Source of the DNA: Crotophaga sulcirostris
Lineage: Eukaryota > Chordata > Aves > Cuculiformes > Crotophagidae
Assembly (NCBI GenBank): GCA_013397455.1
Contig: VYZB01000220.1
Coordinates: 419,851-483,850 of the forward strand
DNA length: 64,000 bases
Reading direction: 5' to 3'
Made by a program: the position numbers and the translations under genes. The notes under the pieces were generated by a model, which did no database searches, was not told the DNA's origin, and was given only the letters and a program-made list of their open reading frames with translations. Shown piece after piece: positions 62,701 through 64,000 of this stretch (within the stretch, counting starts at the first letter, position 1; each line of letters opens with the position of its first letter).

Positions 62701-64000
62701 CCAGGACAACTTCAGATACTAATACCAGCTGTCTAGACAAAGAGCAGCCCATGGACATTATCATAAATAAAAATAGTCTTGGGGCTTCGGGTGGTTTTTT
62801 TTCTTCCTTCTCTTGTCAAAAGAGCTTGCAGACAGAAATTGGCAGGAGAGGCTGGTCATGTGAAGGCAGGCACAGCACAGTTCTCACCTCCTTTGCCATC
62901 TCTTGGAGGGCACCGGAGCTGGCTTGGGGTCATACCAGGGGATTCTTGGTGTCTCAGAAATATTAATAGTTTCTAGACAAGGAACCGGGGTAGAGAGTTC
63001 AGGATTACATAGCACATCTCCTAGGGATCACAGAGAAGCACTCTGCTTCATTGTGCTTACACCCAGCGGTGATTCATACAGCCCTTGCTAAACTGTGTAG
63101 AAGAAATGGAATTTATAGCTTGACTGTGGAAGGCAGGGCTAGGAGCCAGAGTGGCATCCGCTCGGAAACTGCTGTGCTCTGAAGCAGACAAGATACTTGT
63201 GTACAGAACACATTCTCTTCCGATCCGAAATAGTAGTTGCACTTTTTAAAAAACAAACGAGCAAGGCTACAGTTCAGGGCTTGTGCACTCATATCAACAA
63301 GGGGTGAATGGCAATCGTGCCTAGATATCAGGAAAACAAGGACTTGCCATATTTTAATGACAATTTTAATTAGGAAAACCTTATGCTAAATATTGTTGAT
63401 GTCAGTGGCAAAGTTTTATTCAGCAGTCTCAGTGTTTGCCTTCCTTTGGCCTCAGCTCAGGAACATGTTAAGTCTGGGCTTTAGCACCTGCTTCGAATTG
63501 AACACTCATATAGGTGACCTCTGTAAAGAGTACTTGAGTTAACCTTGTCTGTTGTTACCACCAGTTCAAAGCTGGTGTCTCCAAAGGGAAATTATTGCAG
63601 AGAAAAAGAAGAAAAATCACAAAGGTTAAAAAGCTTTTGGTGGGTTGCTTTTCTCTTGACAAATAAAGGGGCAGTTATGTACTATAAAGCAAAAAAAAAA
63701 TAGTTTAAATGTTCATTTTCCCTTTAAAATATTGGAAGAATGAACCTCAAAACAACTGTATTGAACATAGATACTATTGCAAAAGAAGCAAAATGATACA
63801 ATTTGGTGGTTCCTGACCAAAAAGAAATTAGGAACGCTCATATTGTGGGAAAAGTCAACATTTCAACATTTTTCCAATACTGTCATTTTTAAGAAATCCC
63901 CAAATCCTCTTCCCATCCAGCCTTTCTGGCCAGCAGTATTAGACACAATGCCAAAACCCAGCAGAAAGAGTGTGTTTTAATAGTGTACACACACCATGTT

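Larger units (their letters stand above)
55196..64000. other. Downstream intergenic region
   Basis: No gene, RNA gene or recognisable transposon was found. Seven 60-base rows taken every 1200 bases from 55801 gave A 113, C 99, G 95, T 113, so there is no strand skew. The open frames present (up to 155 codons at 61387-61854, overlapped by a 155-codon antisense frame) show no family signature. Two patches that could be regulatory are listed separately. Confidence 0.6.

Noticed and set aside
1..64000. The miR-34a hairpin, which lies near H6PD in human
   Set aside because: I looked for its seed-containing mature sequence on the plus strand and found only partial matches (for example near 33958 and 40193) with no hairpin. 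It is probably to the left of this window.
1..64000. CRISPR arrays, prokaryotic operons, endogenous retrovirus genes
   Set aside because: There is no spaced-repeat array and no prokaryotic gene. I recognise no LTR or retroviral protein signature; all mobile DNA identified is CR1.

Overview
The window looks like ordinary nuclear DNA from a bird. I base this on several fragments of chicken-repeat-1 (CR1) non-LTR retrotransposons, including ones with the ATTCTATG-type 3' tail, on compact GC-rich coding exons, and on the tandem gene pair H6PD then SPSB1. That pair also lies side by side on human 1p36, a region matched by a chicken microchromosome. The species cannot be named from sequence alone.

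Layout. Positions 1-4973 are the 5' side of H6PD (upstream sequence or first intron), with two CR1 copies; the first carries an expanded CTCTG pentanucleotide array. H6PD occupies 5004-11352 on the plus strand in four coding exons. They join to an intact 790-codon reading frame for the ER-lumen hexose-6-phosphate dehydrogenase / 6-phosphogluconolactonase. A long AT-rich stretch with several AATAAA motifs (11353 to about 15080) is the likely 3' UTR. An intergenic interval with CR1 pieces follows. A CpG island at about 22195-22495, abutted by a convergent CR1 pair, is the likely SPSB1 promoter and first exon; a polypyrimidine tract of about 540 bp follows it. A 26-kb first intron (about 22.43-48.71 kb) leads to the SPSB1 coding exons at 48851-49544 and 53115-53242. 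These join to an intact 273-codon SPRY/SOCS-box protein. The SPSB1 3' UTR ends near 55195. The last 8.8 kb holds no recognised gene; a few patches could be regulatory.

The two genes are not functionally coupled as far as I can see. H6PD makes NADPH in the ER lumen, whereas SPSB1 is a substrate adaptor for a cullin-5 ubiquitin ligase. I found no CRISPR array, tRNA, rRNA, complete transposon or recognisable endogenous retrovirus, and no evidence of an undescribed multi-gene system. The more interesting observations are fine-scale: a microsatellite that grew inside a CR1, a 4-nt tandem splice donor in H6PD, strong strand asymmetry across the SPSB1 first intron, an upstream-ORF-dense SPSB1 leader, a possible SOCS-less SPSB1 isoform, and a near-perfect 18-bp hairpin in the intron.
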